From: Deinococcus aerius
Lineage (GTDB): Bacteria; Deinococcota; Deinococci; Deinococcales; Deinococcaceae
Length of the DNA stretch: 64,000 bases
Assembly (NCBI RefSeq): GCF_002897375.1
Contig: NZ_BFAG01000001.1
Location: forward strand, 124,001-188,000
Direction of reading: 5' to 3'
Part shown: positions 36,697 to 52,066 of the stretch, piece by piece
Layout of the letters: every line of letters starts with the position of its first letter
Position numbering within the stretch: position 1 is the first letter of the stretch
Notes under the pieces: generated by a model
Databases searched by the model: none
What the model was told of the DNA's origin: nothing
The model's input: the letters and a program-made list of their open reading frames with translations, nothing else
Translations under genes and position numbers: made by a program

Positions 36697-36791
36697 GCGT
36701 CTAACTGGCAGGAGCTGCGTATCAGCTCTCTTTCGGGGCGGCTTCTTCGGGAGGCTGCCCCGGCTGCTTGGCCCCCGGGAGGAGACCCGCC

Positions 36792-37772
36792 TTGCTCACC
36801 TTTCTGCTTCGGCGCTTTCTGAGCGCCATCCCCACACTGCTGCTGTCCAGCCTCCTGATCTTTTTCATCATCCAGCTCGCGCCCGGCGACTTTCTGACGC
36901 CCGCCCGCCTCAACCCCAACATCACGCCCGAACACATCGCGGCCCTCCAGCGCAACCTCGGGCTGGATCGGCCCCTGCCGGTGCAGTACTGGCGGTGGCT
37001 GACCAATATGTTCCAGGGCGATTTCGGGGAGTCCTTCGCCTATCAGCAGAAGGTTCTGGCGCTGGCGTGGCCGCGCATCCTCAACTCCATGTGCCTGGTG
37101 CTGCCGTACCTGATCCTGTATTACCTGATCGCCATTCCGCTGGGGGTGTACGGGGCCCTGCGGCAGAACTCGCTGGGCGACAAGACCATCAACGTCGTCA
37201 TGTACATCCTGCTGGGTTTTCCGAGCTTCTTCCTGGCGCTGCTGGTGATCTTCGGGCTGCTGCAACTGCGCTACGCGACGGGCTGGGATATTCCGATCAA
37301 CGGCATGACCAGTGACAACTACCTCTCGCTCAGCCCGCTGGGCAAGTTCCTGGACATCGCCAAGCACGTCGCTATTCCGGCGCTGGTGCTGGCGGTCAGT
37401 GACGCGGCGGGCCTGACGCGCGTGGTGCGCGGGCAGATGCTGGAGTTCCTGCACGCCGACTTCGTGCGGACCGCCCGTTCCAAGGGCGTCAGCGAGTTCT
37501 CGGCGGTCTACCGGCACACCCTGCGCAACGCGCTGGTGCCCATCATCGCGGGGCTCGGGGGACTGCTGCCCGCCATCATCAGCGGCGCGGGCTTTATCGA
37601 GGTGGTGTTCGCGTACCCCGGCATTACCCCGATGACGCTGGACGCCATCGCCTCTCAGGACCTGTTCCTGATTGCGGGAGTGACCATGCTCTCGGTTATC
37701 CTGCTGATCATCGGGAACGTCCTCGCCGACATTCTGCTGAGCGTCGTCGACCCCCGAATTCGGTACGCCTGA
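36792..37772 (+). CDS. dppB: peptide ABC transporter permease, DppB type
   Basis: 326 aa, six membrane segments. MLTFLLRRFLSAIPTLLLSSLLIFFIIQLAPGD and LRNALVPIIAGLGGLLPAIISGAGFIEVVFAYPGIT are DppB/OppB signatures; the EAA loop is ADFVRTARSKGVSEFSAVYRHTLRNAL. The TTG at 36792 is chosen as start because GGGAGGAGA lies just upstream and the protein then begins at the first helix. Confidence 0.92.
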   Translation: MLTFLLRRFLSAIPTLLLSSLLIFFIIQLAPGDFLTPARLNPNITPEHIAALQRNLGLDRPLPVQYWRWLTNMFQGDFGESFAYQQKVLALAWPRILNSMCLVLPYLILYYLIAIPLGVYGALRQNSLGDKTINVVMYILLGFPSFFLALLVIFGLLQLRYATGWDIPINGMTSDNYLSLSPLGKFLDIAKHVAIPALVLAVSDAAGLTRVVRGQMLEFLHADFVRTARSKGVSEFSAVYRHTLRNALVPIIAGLGGLLPAIISGAGFIEVVFAYPGITPMTLDAIASQDLFLIAGVTMLSVILLIIGNVLADILLSVVDPRIRYA

Positions 37773-37809
37773 TGCGAGCCGCTCACCTTTTACAGATGGA
37801 GGAACAGGC

Positions 37810-38937
37810 ATGAGCGTTCCCGCCACGTCCACCCCCGCCCCGGCGGCTCGCCGGTCCCAGTCGCAGTTTTCGGTGGCGCTCAACCAGTTCCGCAGGAACT
37901 CGCTGGCGAAATTCGGCGGCTCCCTGCTGATCCTGTTGTACCTGATGGCGCTGTTCGCCGGGTTCCTCGCCCCCGACGGGCTTTCGAGCTACAGCACCAC
38001 CAACCTCACGCCGTATCACCCGCCGACGCCCGTGCATGTCCGCACCGAGCAGGGCTTGACCCGCCCCTTCGTCTACAACTACTCCCAGCAGCTCAACCCG
38101 GACACGTTCGTCAACGAGTACCGGCCGACCAAGGAGCGCTGCCCGATCTACTTTGGGGTGCGCGGCGACAGCTACCGCATCCTGGGCCTCATCCCCAGCA
38201 ACATCCACCTCTTCGGCACCGGGAACGAGAACTGCAAGGTCTACCTGTTCGGTGGTGACTCGCTGGGCCGCGACCTGTTCACCCGGACGGTGTACGCCTC
38301 GCAGATCTCGCTGACCATCGGGGTCGCCTCGGTGCTGCTCTCGACCCTGATCGGCATGTTCATGGGGGCCATGTCGGCCTACTTCGGCGGCTGGGTCGAC
38401 AACGTCATCCAGCGTCTGATCGAGGTGATCGCCGCGATTCCGTACCTCTTCCTGGTGATCCTGCTGCGCTCCATCTTCCCGCAGAACGTCAACCCGATTC
38501 TGGCGCTGTACATCATCCTGGGCATCCTGGCCTTTATCAATTGGGGCGGCCTGGCGCGCGTGGTGCGCGGGCAACTGCTCAGCGTGCGCGAGCAGGACTA
38601 CGTGGCCGCCGCGACCTCGCTCGGGGCGTCCAACAGCCGCATCATGTGGCGGCACATGCTGCCCTCGATGACCACCTACCTGATCGTGGGGCTGAGCCTC
38701 TCCATTCCGAACACAATCCTGCTGGAGTCCGGCCTGAGCTTCCTGGGCATCGGCGCGGTCGAGCCCTACGCCTCCTGGGGCAGCCTGCTGAGCAGGGCGC
38801 AGGAGGGCGGCTTCGCCTCCATCACCCAGCGGCCCTGGGTGCTGATCCCGGGCTTCTTCATCGTGCTGACCGTGATGTGCTACCAGCTTCTGGGCGACGG
38901 CCTGCGCGACGCCTTTGACCCGCGCAAGCGCCGGTGA
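37810..38937 (+). CDS. dppC: peptide ABC transporter permease, DppC type
   Basis: 375 aa. N-terminal QFRRNSLAKFGGSLLILLYLMALFAGFLAP, then an extra soluble insert (about residues 60-150), then FGGDSLGRDLFTRTVYASQISLTIGVASVLLSTLIG and the EAA loop EQDYVAAATSLGASNSRIMWRHMLPS. The periplasmic insert makes it longer than the usual 280-310 aa. GGAGG before the ATG. Confidence 0.92.
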   Translation: MSVPATSTPAPAARRSQSQFSVALNQFRRNSLAKFGGSLLILLYLMALFAGFLAPDGLSSYSTTNLTPYHPPTPVHVRTEQGLTRPFVYNYSQQLNPDTFVNEYRPTKERCPIYFGVRGDSYRILGLIPSNIHLFGTGNENCKVYLFGGDSLGRDLFTRTVYASQISLTIGVASVLLSTLIGMFMGAMSAYFGGWVDNVIQRLIEVIAAIPYLFLVILLRSIFPQNVNPILALYIILGILAFINWGGLARVVRGQLLSVREQDYVAAATSLGASNSRIMWRHMLPSMTTYLIVGLSLSIPNTILLESGLSFLGIGAVEPYASWGSLLSRAQEGGFASITQRPWVLIPGFFIVLTVMCYQLLGDGLRDAFDPRKRR

Positions 38938-39031
38938 AGCCTCACGCGCCGCACGTATACGCCAGGCGCGGTGCTGACTGTATGATGATGTGCATGTTCC
39001 GCAAAGTGTCGCAGCCAAGGCTGGAGGAAAG

Positions 39032-41115
<2,084 letters not shown>

Positions 41116-41156
41116 GCGCCGCCCCCCAGGGGCCGAGCGAAGCGAGAAGTGAAAAG

Positions 41157-41185
41157 GAGCACCGGGCCGCCCCGGTGCTCTTGTT
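41157..41185 (+). terminator. terminator of the peptide ABC operon
   Basis: GAGCACCGGG and CCCGGTGCTC form the stem, followed by TTGTT. Confidence 0.8.
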
Positions 41186-41300
41186 ATGGCGTCACAAGGC
41201 CCTCGCCCCGCGCGGGGACCTTTTTTGCGCCTCCCCAAGCTGTCGCGTTTCTGACCAAACCTCTCACACGTCACAATTCGGGGCGATGCAGGATGCGGCC

Positions 41301-42584
41301 ATGAAACGAACTCTCATGACGGCAGCGGCCCTGCTGCTTGGCACGGCCTCGGCGGCGGACCTCCGCATCTACCCCAGTTTTACGGAAGTGCGTGAACCTG
41401 TACGGGCGACCGGGACGACCTTGAGCGTCACGCTGCCCGAGGCGGCCTGGGCGGGCCTGATCCCCGGCACGCTCGACCTCGAAGGGTTGAACTTCACGAG
41501 TGCGGTGCAGCGGCAGGAGGCGAACTGGCTCGCCACGCTGGAGGGCAAGACGGTGTACCTGAAGCGGGGGGACGCGGACCCGCAGCCCGTCACTCTGATC
41601 CGCGCCCGCGACCTGCTGGTGAGGGACGCGCAGGGCCGCTACCTGAATGCCCGGTACGAGGATTTAAGCTTTGACGTGCCGCCGCCCCTGAACCCCCTCA
41701 CGCCCTCTCAAACGCTGACCTTCACGCTGCCGCAGGCGGGGACGGGCACCCTGTCCTACCTGACCCGCGCGGTGACGTGGGCGCCGCGCTACACCCTCAA
41801 GGCCGGGACGGGTGGGGCGCAGCTCTCGGCCCTGGCGGACATCCGCAACGGCACCGACCTCGCCTACGACGTGAAGATGACGGAGCTGTACGCGGGGGAC
41901 GTGGAGGTGCAGGGGGGGCCGCCGGTGCCCGCGCCCTACGCGGTGGAGAGCCGGGCAACGGCCGGAGCGCTCGCCGACACCGCCGCCCCCAAGATCAACT
42001 CCCTCGGCGAGTTGCGCGGCCTGTACCGTTACGCCCTGTCCACGCCCTTCACCCTGCCCGCCAACAGCGTCGTTACCCTGCCCTTCCTGACGCCCAAGCT
42101 CACCAGCTTCGAGCGGTACGCGGGGCTGAACACCTACTTCACCCCGCAGAATGCCTCCGGCACGCTGAGCCGCTTCTACCGCCTCAAGGCCGATCAGCGC
42201 CTGCCCGGCGGCAGCATCACCGTGCGCGAGGAGGGCCGGATCGCCGGGCAGACGACCATTCCCGAGACGGCCAAGGGCGCCGAGATCGAGTTCACTCTGG
42301 GGAGCGACCCGGATGTCCGCTACACCCGCAGCGTGCAGACGGTGAGCAGCGAGAAGAACGCGCAGGGGAACGTCGTGCGGAGCACCTACCGGGTCACCTA
42401 CGCCTTCGAGAACGGCAAGGACCGCGCCGTCCGCGCCGAGGTGACCGAGACGGTGGGGGGGCGCCGCATCATCATTGACTCTGCGCCCGCCCGCCAGAAC
42501 CAGGCGCAGGCCGAACTGCGGGTGGACGTGCCTGCGAACGGCAAGGCGACGAAGAGCTTCACGCTGGTGGTGGACAACAGCTAG
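41301..42584 (+). CDS. secreted DUF4139-type protein
   Basis: 427 aa. Signal peptide MKRTLMTAAALLLGTASAAD, then beta-rich sequence: YPSFTEVREPV, LPQAGTGTLSYLTRAVTWAPRYTL (a DUF4139-like core), DVKMTELYAGDVEVQGG, and a C-terminal half with DRAVRAEVTETVGGRRIIIDS. No catalytic motif stands out. The start at 41301 is set by the signal peptide. Monocistronic, followed by a terminator. Assignment to DUF4139 is by recall and is tentative. Confidence 0.65.
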   Translation: MKRTLMTAAALLLGTASAADLRIYPSFTEVREPVRATGTTLSVTLPEAAWAGLIPGTLDLEGLNFTSAVQRQEANWLATLEGKTVYLKRGDADPQPVTLIRARDLLVRDAQGRYLNARYEDLSFDVPPPLNPLTPSQTLTFTLPQAGTGTLSYLTRAVTWAPRYTLKAGTGGAQLSALADIRNGTDLAYDVKMTELYAGDVEVQGGPPVPAPYAVESRATAGALADTAAPKINSLGELRGLYRYALSTPFTLPANSVVTLPFLTPKLTSFERYAGLNTYFTPQNASGTLSRFYRLKADQRLPGGSITVREEGRIAGQTTIPETAKGAEIEFTLGSDPDVRYTRSVQTVSSEKNAQGNVVRSTYRVTYAFENGKDRAVRAEVTETVGGRRIIIDSAPARQNQAQAELRVDVPANGKATKSFTLVVDNS

Positions 42585-42612
42585 CGTTCAGCCGTCAGAA
42601 GGGGATGGCGCG

Positions 42613-42641
42613 GGCCTCAGCTCAGGCTGGGGCTTTCTTTT
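42613..42641 (+). terminator. terminator of the DUF4139-type gene
   Basis: GGCCTCAGC (42613-42621), TCAG loop, GCTGGGGCT (42626-42634), TTCTTTT. Nine base pairs counting two G-U pairs. Confidence 0.7.
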
Positions 42642-42672
42642 GCTGACCACGAGGGCGGAACTCAGCAACCTT

Positions 42673-42735
42673 GTCACCCTGAACGAAGTGAAGGGTCTCG
42701 AAGCCTCGTGGTGCTTCGCCAACGCTCGGCATGAC
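42673..42735. repeat. GTCA-type dispersed inverted repeat, copy C
   Basis: GTCACCCTGAACG (42673-42685) and CGCTCGGCATGAC (42723-42735) are the inverted arms; CGAAGTGAAGGGTCTCG lies inside. Confidence 0.65.
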
Positions 42736-42754
42736 CACCCTTTTGCGCCTGCTC

Positions 42755-43506
42755 CTAGACGATCCCCTCCAGATACGCCCGCACGTCCGCCCTGACCGGC
42801 ATGAAGTAGGCGTGGTGCCCCCGCTCCCGCGCGAAGGCGAGCGTCCGGGCCGCGAACTCGCGGTTCCACTCCAGGGTCGGCTGGAAGGAGCGGGGAAAGA
42901 CGGCGTGGTTGCGCGCCCGCCAGTAGTTCAGGGTGGCGTCGTTGGTCACGGTGGTCGCGCCCCACCAGACCTCCACGCCCTCGGGGATCAGGTCGGCGAA
43001 GGCGTCCATCAGGCGCAGGTCGAAGAAGGGCTGGGTGAAAAAGCCGCAGGCCCCCGCGTCCAGCTTGCGCTCCAGGTAGTCGCGCTCCCGCGCGAAGCTC
43101 TGGCGGTAGGGGTCCAGGCCCGCGTAGACCCGCACGTGCGGCAGCTCGCGGCGAAAACGCCGGATGGCCCGCACCGCGTCCACGTCGTAGACCCGAGCGC
43201 TCATGTCGGCGGGGGCGTCGCCCGTGATCACCAGCACCTCGTCGATACCCGCCGCCTCCAGCGTCTCGGCCATCGGCAGGGGCTCGACCGGGTTGAGGTC
43301 CACCGCGCGCACGTGCGGAATGGCCCGGTAGCGGGGCCGCGCGAAAGAGCAGCCCACCCAGGAACGGGTCGAAAAGCGCGTCAAGTCCGGCACGTTCACG
43401 GTGTCGATGCCCGGCAGGTGGTTGGCCACGACCTCCAGCTCCGCGCGCAGTCCGCTGCGGCTGCGGGGCACGAGTTCGACCGAGACGCGGGTTCTCGGGG
43501 TGGTGG

Positions 43507-43510
<4 letters not shown>
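42755..43510 (-). CDS. metF: 5,10-methylenetetrahydrofolate reductase-like protein
   Basis: 251 aa. It supplies 5-methyl-THF to MetH. MTHFR-like features: VSVELVPR (catalytic Glu strand), [28 protein letters not shown] and [10 protein letters not shown]. It is shorter than typical MetF (about 290 aa) and its N-terminal SFE-F-PPK motif is reduced to SVELVPR. GTG start overlaps the metH stop (GTGA), so translation is coupled. If not MetF, it is at least a TIM-barrel methylene-THF reductase homologue; context makes MetF likely. Confidence 0.82.
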
Positions 43511-47250
<3,740 letters not shown>

Positions 47251-47267
47251 GAAATCACCCCGGTGGG

Positions 47268-47301
47268 AAAACGGGCCGCGCCTCAACCCCTCGCCGCCCG
47301 T
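47268..47301 (-). terminator. attenuator hairpin of the metH riboswitch
   Basis: On the minus strand ACGGGC (plus 47296-47301) pairs with GCCCGT (plus 47271-47276), followed by TTTT, 18 nt before the metH start. Lies between aptamer and gene, so it is the probable expression platform. Confidence 0.65.
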
Positions 47302-47353
47302 GAAACCTCGAATGCGCCTTTTGCGCCGCCTCTGGGCCATCGTCTCCTGCCGC

Positions 47354-47467
47354 GCCATCGTTGGCCGCATAGGGCAGGAGCTTTCCCGAATGGGCACCGC
47401 TGCCGTGATGGGGGCCGGTTGCCGCGCCGTCACTGGGCAGGAAATTCCCTCGGGCGCTCTGGATGGC
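47354..47467 (-). promoter_or_regulatory. SAM-I (S-box) riboswitch upstream of metH
   Basis: Read on the minus strand, about 114 nt match the S-box layout in order: P1 left GCCATC (plus 47462-47467), CAGAG, P2 left CGCC, GAGGGA, TGCCCAGTGACGGCG (P2 right), CGGCAACC, P3 with GGTGCC, and P1 right GATGGC (plus 47354-47359). P1 pairs fully. CAGAG, GAGGGA, GGCAACC and GGTGC are the conserved SAM-I words. High SAM should stabilise P1 and stop transcription at the hairpin near 47271-47301, shutting off metH-metF. A minus-strand TATCCT hexamer just outside is the likely -10. Confidence 0.88.
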
Positions 47468-47476
47468 CGTGCCAGC

Positions 47477-47537
47477 GGCACGACTCCAGAAGGATAGCGC
47501 GGGCCGGGGCGGGGGGAAGGTGGGGAAGGGCAGACAA
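47477..47537. repeat. direct repeat copy 1, upstream of the GMC oxidoreductase gene
   Basis: Starts GGCACGACTCC and ends in a 22-bp block GAAGGTGGGGAAGGGCAGAC-AA that is repeated exactly at 49374-49395. It overlaps the putative riboswitch promoter. Confidence 0.65.
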
Positions 47538-47579
47538 ATCGGGCGGTGGGGTCGGGCCGTGAGGTGCTCCCAGCAAGCC

Positions 47580-47585
47580 TATACT
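47580..47585 (+). promoter_or_regulatory. -10 box of the GMC oxidoreductase gene
   Basis: TATACT about 95 bp before the ATG; no good -35 is obvious. Confidence 0.45.
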
Positions 47586-47680
47586 CGGCCTACGCGAAAG
47601 TCGGTGTGGGTGGGTCCCGGGCGGGTGGCGTTGCCGGATGACCCCCGGGGACCGCACGTTCCTCGCGTGGGAGGTTCGGC

Positions 47681-49318
47681 ATGGACGCAGAAGCGGCGCG
47701 GGCGGGGCAGGAGACGTTCGACTACGTGGTGGTGGGTGCCGGGTCGGGGGGCTGCGTGGTGGCGGCCCGGCTGTCGGGGGCGGGGGCGCGGGTGCTGCTG
47801 CTGGAGGCGGGCGGGCCCGACGAGATGCGGGAGATTCACATCCCGGCGGCCTTTCCCAAGCTCTTCCGCTCGCCGCTCGACTGGAACTACGAGACCGAGC
47901 CCCAGGAACACCTGAACGGGCGGCGGCTGTACTGGCCGCGGGGCAAGATGCTGGGCGGGTCCAGCAGCATCAACGCGATGATCTACATTCGCGGCCACCG
48001 GGCGGACTACGACGGCTGGGCGGCCCAGGGCAACCGGGGCTGGAGCTACGAGGACGTGCTGCCCTACTTCCGGCGCGCCGAGGACTTCGAGGATGGGGCG
48101 AACGAGTACCACGGCGCGGGCGGACCGCTGCACGTGGAGAACCGCCGCTACACCCACGAGATCTGCGACGCGATCACCCGCGGCTTCGAGGCGCTGGGCT
48201 ATCCGCGCAACGACGACTTCAACGGTCCCGAGCAGGAGGGGGTGGGCCGCTACCACGTCACCCAGAAGGGCGGCGCGCGGCACTCCACGGCCACGGCCTA
48301 CCTGCGCCCGGCCCTGGCCCGCGGCGGTCCCGGCCACCTGGAGGCCCGCACGGGGGCGCTCGTCACCCGGGTGCAGATCGACGACGGGCGGGCGACGGGC
48401 GTGACCTACCGCGACGAGCCGGGCGAGCATGAGGTCCGGGCGAGCCGCGGCGTCGTGCTCGCCGCCGGGGCGATCACCAGCCCGCACCTGCTGATGCTCT
48501 CCGGGGTGGGCGAGCGGGCCATGCTGGAGGCGGCGGGCGTGGAGGTCGTGCACGAGTTGCCGGGGGTCGGCCAGAACCTGCAAGACCACCTCTTCGTCCC
48601 GGTGGTGTACGACACCGAAACCGCCAGCCTGAAAGACGCCCTGAGCGAGACCCAGATGAGCCTCTACCTGACCGAGGGGCGCGGGATGCTGTGCAGCAAC
48701 GTGGGCGAGACGGGCGGCTTCATGCGGACCGACCCGGCCCTGGAGGCGCCCGACCTCCAGTTCCACAACGGCGCGGCCCTGTTCGTGGACCACGGCTTCC
48801 TGGAACTCGACGGCCACCACTACACCCTGCTGCCCTCGCTGATCGCGCCGCGCAGCCGGGGTCAGATTCGCCTCGCCAGTGCCGACCCGGGGGACCGCCC
48901 CCTGATCGAGCCGAACTACCTCTCCGACCCGCGCGATATGGACGTGCTCGTCGCCGGGGTGGAACTCGCCCGCCGGGTGGGGGACACGCCCGCGCTGGCC
49001 CCCTACCGCCTGACCGAGGTGATGCCCGGCGAGGCGGTGACGGACCGCGCGGGATTGGAGGCCTACATCCGCGAGCAGGCCATGACGATCTACCATCCGG
49101 TCGGCACCTGCAAGATGGGCCACGACGAGCTGGCGGTCGTGGACGACGAACTGCGGGTGCGCGGCCTGGAAGGGCTGTGGGTCGCCGACGCGAGCGTGAT
49201 GCCCGTCATCCCCCGCGGCAACACCAACGCGCCCACCATCATGATCGGTGAGAAGGCCGCCGACCTGATCCTGGGCCGCCCGGCGCCCGAGCGGCAGCTG
49301 GTGGAAGCCACGGCCTGA
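47681..49318 (+). CDS. GMC-family FAD oxidoreductase (choline dehydrogenase-like)
   Basis: 545 aa. FAD-binding FDYVVVGAGSGGCVVAARLS, LLLEAGG, GMC signature 1 WPRGKMLGGSSSINAMIYIRG, signature 2 GVVLAAGAITSPHLLMLSGVG, and the C-terminal active site YHPVGTCKMG ... VADASVMPVIPRGNTNAPTIMIGEKAADLI. Such enzymes oxidise alcohols such as choline or glucose. No betaine aldehyde dehydrogenase is adjacent, so the substrate is open. GGGAGG is the SD. Confidence 0.92.
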   Translation: MDAEAARAGQETFDYVVVGAGSGGCVVAARLSGAGARVLLLEAGGPDEMREIHIPAAFPKLFRSPLDWNYETEPQEHLNGRRLYWPRGKMLGGSSSINAMIYIRGHRADYDGWAAQGNRGWSYEDVLPYFRRAEDFEDGANEYHGAGGPLHVENRRYTHEICDAITRGFEALGYPRNDDFNGPEQEGVGRYHVTQKGGARHSTATAYLRPALARGGPGHLEARTGALVTRVQIDDGRATGVTYRDEPGEHEVRASRGVVLAAGAITSPHLLMLSGVGERAMLEAAGVEVVHELPGVGQNLQDHLFVPVVYDTETASLKDALSETQMSLYLTEGRGMLCSNVGETGGFMRTDPALEAPDLQFHNGAALFVDHGFLELDGHHYTLLPSLIAPRSRGQIRLASADPGDRPLIEPNYLSDPRDMDVLVAGVELARRVGDTPALAPYRLTEVMPGEAVTDRAGLEAYIREQAMTIYHPVGTCKMGHDELAVVDDELRVRGLEGLWVADASVMPVIPRGNTNAPTIMIGEKAADLILGRPAPERQLVEATA

Positions 49319-49335
49319 GCCGGGAGGCAGCAGGG

Positions 49336-49395
49336 GGCACGACTCCCCGAGGGAGCGTGGGCCGGGTCAGGCAGAAGGTGGGGAAGGGCAGACAA
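49336..49395. repeat. direct repeat copy 2, downstream of the GMC oxidoreductase gene
   Basis: Same orientation as 47477-47537: shared GGCACGACTCC, GGGCCGGG and the 22-bp block. The two copies bracket the GMC gene. Confidence 0.65.
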
Positions 49396-49408
49396 CGGGA
49401 GGCCGTGC

Positions 49409-49732
49409 ATGGACAATGGCCGCACCATGCATCTCGTCCAGCTCCTCCTGCCCCTCTACGACAACACGGGACAGCCCTTCGAGCAGGCCCGCTATGCCCC
49501 GATTCGCCGGACGCTCACCGAACGCTTCGGCGGCCTGACCGCCTACGTCCGCGCCCCCGCCGCTGGCCTGTGGAAGGACGGCGACCAGACCGTGCGCGAC
49601 GATGTGGTGGTCTACGAGGTCATGGTGGAGGAGCTGGACCGCGCGTGGTGGGCGGCCTACCGCGAGACGCTGCGCCGGGAGTTCCGGCAGGAGGCCCTGG
49701 TGATCCGGGTGCAGCCGGTGGAACTCCTCTAA
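49409..49732 (+). CDS. conserved-looking hypothetical protein, 107 aa
   Basis: Small soluble protein (VQLLLPLYDNTGQPFEQARYAPIRRTLTERFGGLTAYVRAPAAGLWKDG...VVVYEVMVEELDRAWWAAYRETLRREFRQEALVIRVQPVELL) resembling a compact alpha/beta ferredoxin-like or dimeric barrel fold. No family named with confidence. ATG at 49409 has GGGAGG upstream; ATG 49427 is an alternative. Confidence 0.75.
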   Translation: MDNGRTMHLVQLLLPLYDNTGQPFEQARYAPIRRTLTERFGGLTAYVRAPAAGLWKDGDQTVRDDVVVYEVMVEELDRAWWAAYRETLRREFRQEALVIRVQPVELL

Positions 49733-49894
49733 TTGAACGGTCCGCTGCGGCTCCCTTGGGCTCACCCGAAGGGTAAAGTCTGCCTTTACTCGCCCGTGAA
49801 GGAACGGCTCAGTTCCCGTGCATCAATGCAGGCAGTGACGTGAAGGATGAGGGAACCCTGACGTTGCTGCCCAGCACGGGTACAGGAGGACTGC

Positions 49895-50308
49895 ATGGTA
49901 CGGACGTTCGCGCGGGTCGCAGGCATCATCTACCTTCTTGTCGGGATTCTGGGTTTCTTTCCCGCGCTCCTTTCGCCCCCCATGGGTCCTGACCTGGCGG
50001 TGGACGCCTTCCATGGCCGCCTCCTGGGGCTGTTCCCAGTCAACCTGACCCACAACATCGTCCACCTCGCCATCGGCGCGTGGGGCCTGGCGAGCGCGGG
50101 CTCGTTCAGCGGTGCCGTCAGCTTTGCCCGGGGTTTGGCTGTCCTGTACGTCATCCTCGCCATCATGGGCCTGATCCCCGGCCTGAACACCATGTTCGGC
50201 CTGGCCCCGCTGCACGGCAACGACATCTGGCTGCACGCGGGCACGGCCCTGATCGCCGCCTACTTCGGCTGGGGCGCGGCGCGGGACGACGCTACCCTCT
50301 CGCGCTGA
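49895..50308 (+). CDS. DUF4383-type membrane protein
   Basis: 137 aa, four membrane helices: RTFARVAGIIYLLVGILGFFP, NLTHNIVHLAIGAWGLA, FARGLAVLYVILAIMGLIPGLNTMFG, WLHAGTALIAAYFGW. The pattern NxxHNxVHL and the HxxDIWLH block match DUF4383 in recall. ACAGGAGGACTGC precedes the ATG. Unknown function. Confidence 0.8.
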   Translation: MVRTFARVAGIIYLLVGILGFFPALLSPPMGPDLAVDAFHGRLLGLFPVNLTHNIVHLAIGAWGLASAGSFSGAVSFARGLAVLYVILAIMGLIPGLNTMFGLAPLHGNDIWLHAGTALIAAYFGWGAARDDATLSR

Positions 50309-50331
50309 GGATGGTTTGGTTGGGGCGAGGA

Positions 50332-50361
50332 GTTACGCGGCTCCCGCCCCCTCTCCTTTTT
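50332..50361 (+). terminator. terminator after the DUF4383 gene
   Basis: GGGGCGAGGAG and CTCCCGCCCC pair with one bulge; a CTCTCCTTTTT tract follows. Confidence 0.6.
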
Positions 50362-50438
50362 ATTCTCATCTGCTCCGTAAATAACCCCCGATAAGTATTT
50401 GAGGCTAAAGGAAACGTACGGAGCCGTAGGTCGTGAGG

Positions 50439-51083
50439 CTATTGTAGATGGTTAGGAAGGGTCGGGGAGAGGGCAGTCAAACAAGCAGAAGCCCAACTGG
50501 CGGAGCTACTATCGAGGGCTTCTTGGGGGTTCATGTACCAGCGGTCAAACTCTTGGGGCAGAGCGGGGAACCGGGCAAAATCCCAAGCACCATCGTTGGA
50601 GTCAACGACGCCTTCTGTAAGTTCTGCCAGGGCGGAAGCAAGGAACCCGTAAAGGACGTTGATAGCAGCGGGTTGACCAATTGAGCGTCGGAAGTACCAA
50701 CTTCTTTTCAAGAGTTGGGCTGTAGTGTAGACCTGCTCAAGCTCGGGCGTCTGTTCGAGCTGGGGATGGTCACATAGCCAGTCCGATCTCAGTTCTCGTG
50801 CCCATTGCTCGTCTAGTGGTAATATATGGGCATCCGTACCACCTTCTACGCCGTTTAAAGTAAACCAGGCGTAGTAATTCTCGCTCCACCAGAAGGGATC
50901 GTCGAGATTTACATGATGGATTTCTCTATTATCACTGGAAATCAACCTAACATCAATTTGGGGATCAAAAGCAACGCCGTGCTGTTCGAAGTAGCCATGC
51001 AACTTTAGTTCCGTTAGGACTTTTAAACTTAGAAAAGAGGGAATACTTGTGTTTCCTGGATAAACGTCAAACGTAGTTGACAT
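50439..51083 (-). CDS. unknown protein in a low-GC patch
   Basis: 214 aa ([81 protein letters not shown]...). Codons with A/T in third position are much more common here than in neighbours, so it was probably acquired. Trp/Tyr-rich with several acidic turns; that composition resembles immunity-type or Smi1-like small proteins, but no family is claimed. Starts 10 bp after the pheA stop behind AGGGGGCAGGA, so it can be expressed from the pheA transcript. Confidence 0.7.
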   Translation of the reverse strand: MSTTFDVYPGNTSIPSFLSLKVLTELKLHGYFEQHGVAFDPQIDVRLISSDNREIHHVNLDDPFWWSENYYAWFTLNGVEGGTDAHILPLDEQWARELRSDWLCDHPQLEQTPELEQVYTTAQLLKRSWYFRRSIGQPAAINVLYGFLASALAELTEGVVDSNDGAWDFARFPALPQEFDRWYMNPQEALDSSSASWASACLTALSPTLPNHLQ

Positions 51084-51093
51084 TCCTGCCCCC

Positions 51094-51984
<891 letters not shown>

Positions 51985-52066
51985 CCCGGCAGGCTAGCGC
52001 ACGGCGTTCCGGGGACGGGGGAGGTGGGTAGACGAGGGGCACGCGCCGGGGGAATAGACTCTGACG

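Noticed and set aside
47468..47680. Possible cobalamin riboswitch near metH
   Set aside because: No B12-box-like sequence; the conserved words match SAM-I instead.
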